From: Bacteroidales bacterium UBA1736
Lineage (GTDB): Bacteria > Bacteroidota > Bacteroidia > Bacteroidales > UBA932
Reading direction: 5' to 3'
DNA: 6,078 nucleotides
Assembly: GCA_002315825.1 (NCBI GenBank)
Contig: DCIC01000072.1
Coordinates: 1 to 6,078, forward strand
Shown: positions 6,062 to 6,078 of the stretch, one piece after another
Layout of the letters: each line of letters opens with the position of its first letter
How positions within the stretch are numbered: position 1 is the stretch's first letter
Notes under the pieces: generated by a model
The model's input: only the letters and a program-made list of their open reading frames with translations
Told to the model about the DNA's origin: nothing
Database searches by the model: none
Position numbers and translations under genes: made by a program

Positions 6062-6078
6062 ATGGCAAATACAAATGT
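6062..6078 (+). CDS. rpsE: 30S ribosomal protein S5, first codons only
   Basis: Only ATG and four further codons (MANTN) plus two bases are in the window. The call rests on position: in the spc operon rpsE follows rplR almost universally, and the 10-nt gap fits the operon. The sequence itself is too short to identify the protein. Confidence 0.75.

Overview
The window is ordinary core chromosome from a member of the Bacteroidota, most likely order Bacteroidales. Three things point there: the L16, S17, L24, S8, L6 and L18 proteins resemble Bacteroidales orthologues as I remember them; there is a DUF4294 protein, a family typical of this phylum; and a promoter of the Bacteroidota type (TTTG, then TAnnTTTG) stands before the ribosomal genes. 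Most genes also lack a strong Shine-Dalgarno sequence, as is usual in the phylum.

Layout. Positions 1-1307 (+) hold the 3' part of uppP (undecaprenyl-diphosphate phosphatase) and a complete lpxH-type gene (UDP-2,3-diacylglucosamine hydrolase), joined by an ATGA stop/start overlap. Both act on envelope lipid precursors. Positions 1247-1903 (-) hold a secreted DUF4294 protein whose 3' end overlaps lpxH tail to tail by 61 bp. Positions 1904-2196 are a divergent intergenic region with a good promoter and a leader that can fold in two mutually exclusive ways. From 2197 to the right edge there are eleven tightly packed ribosomal protein genes in the classic S10-end/spc order: rplP, rpmC, rpsQ, rplN, rplX, rplE, rpsN, rpsH, rplF, rplR and the first codons of rpsE. 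Gaps between them are 2-21 nt, so they are presumably one transcript.

No new multi-gene system, mobile element, CRISPR array or RNA gene is visible. The main point of interest is architectural. The ribosomal run begins at rplP, with its own promoter and leader, and not after rpsC, so the usual rpsJ-rpsC half of the S10 operon is missing upstream and replaced by envelope genes. Smaller points are the leader's alternative hairpins, an N-terminal extension on L5, the convergent gene overlap with no room for an intergenic terminator, and one strong Shine-Dalgarno at rplR in an otherwise SD-poor operon.
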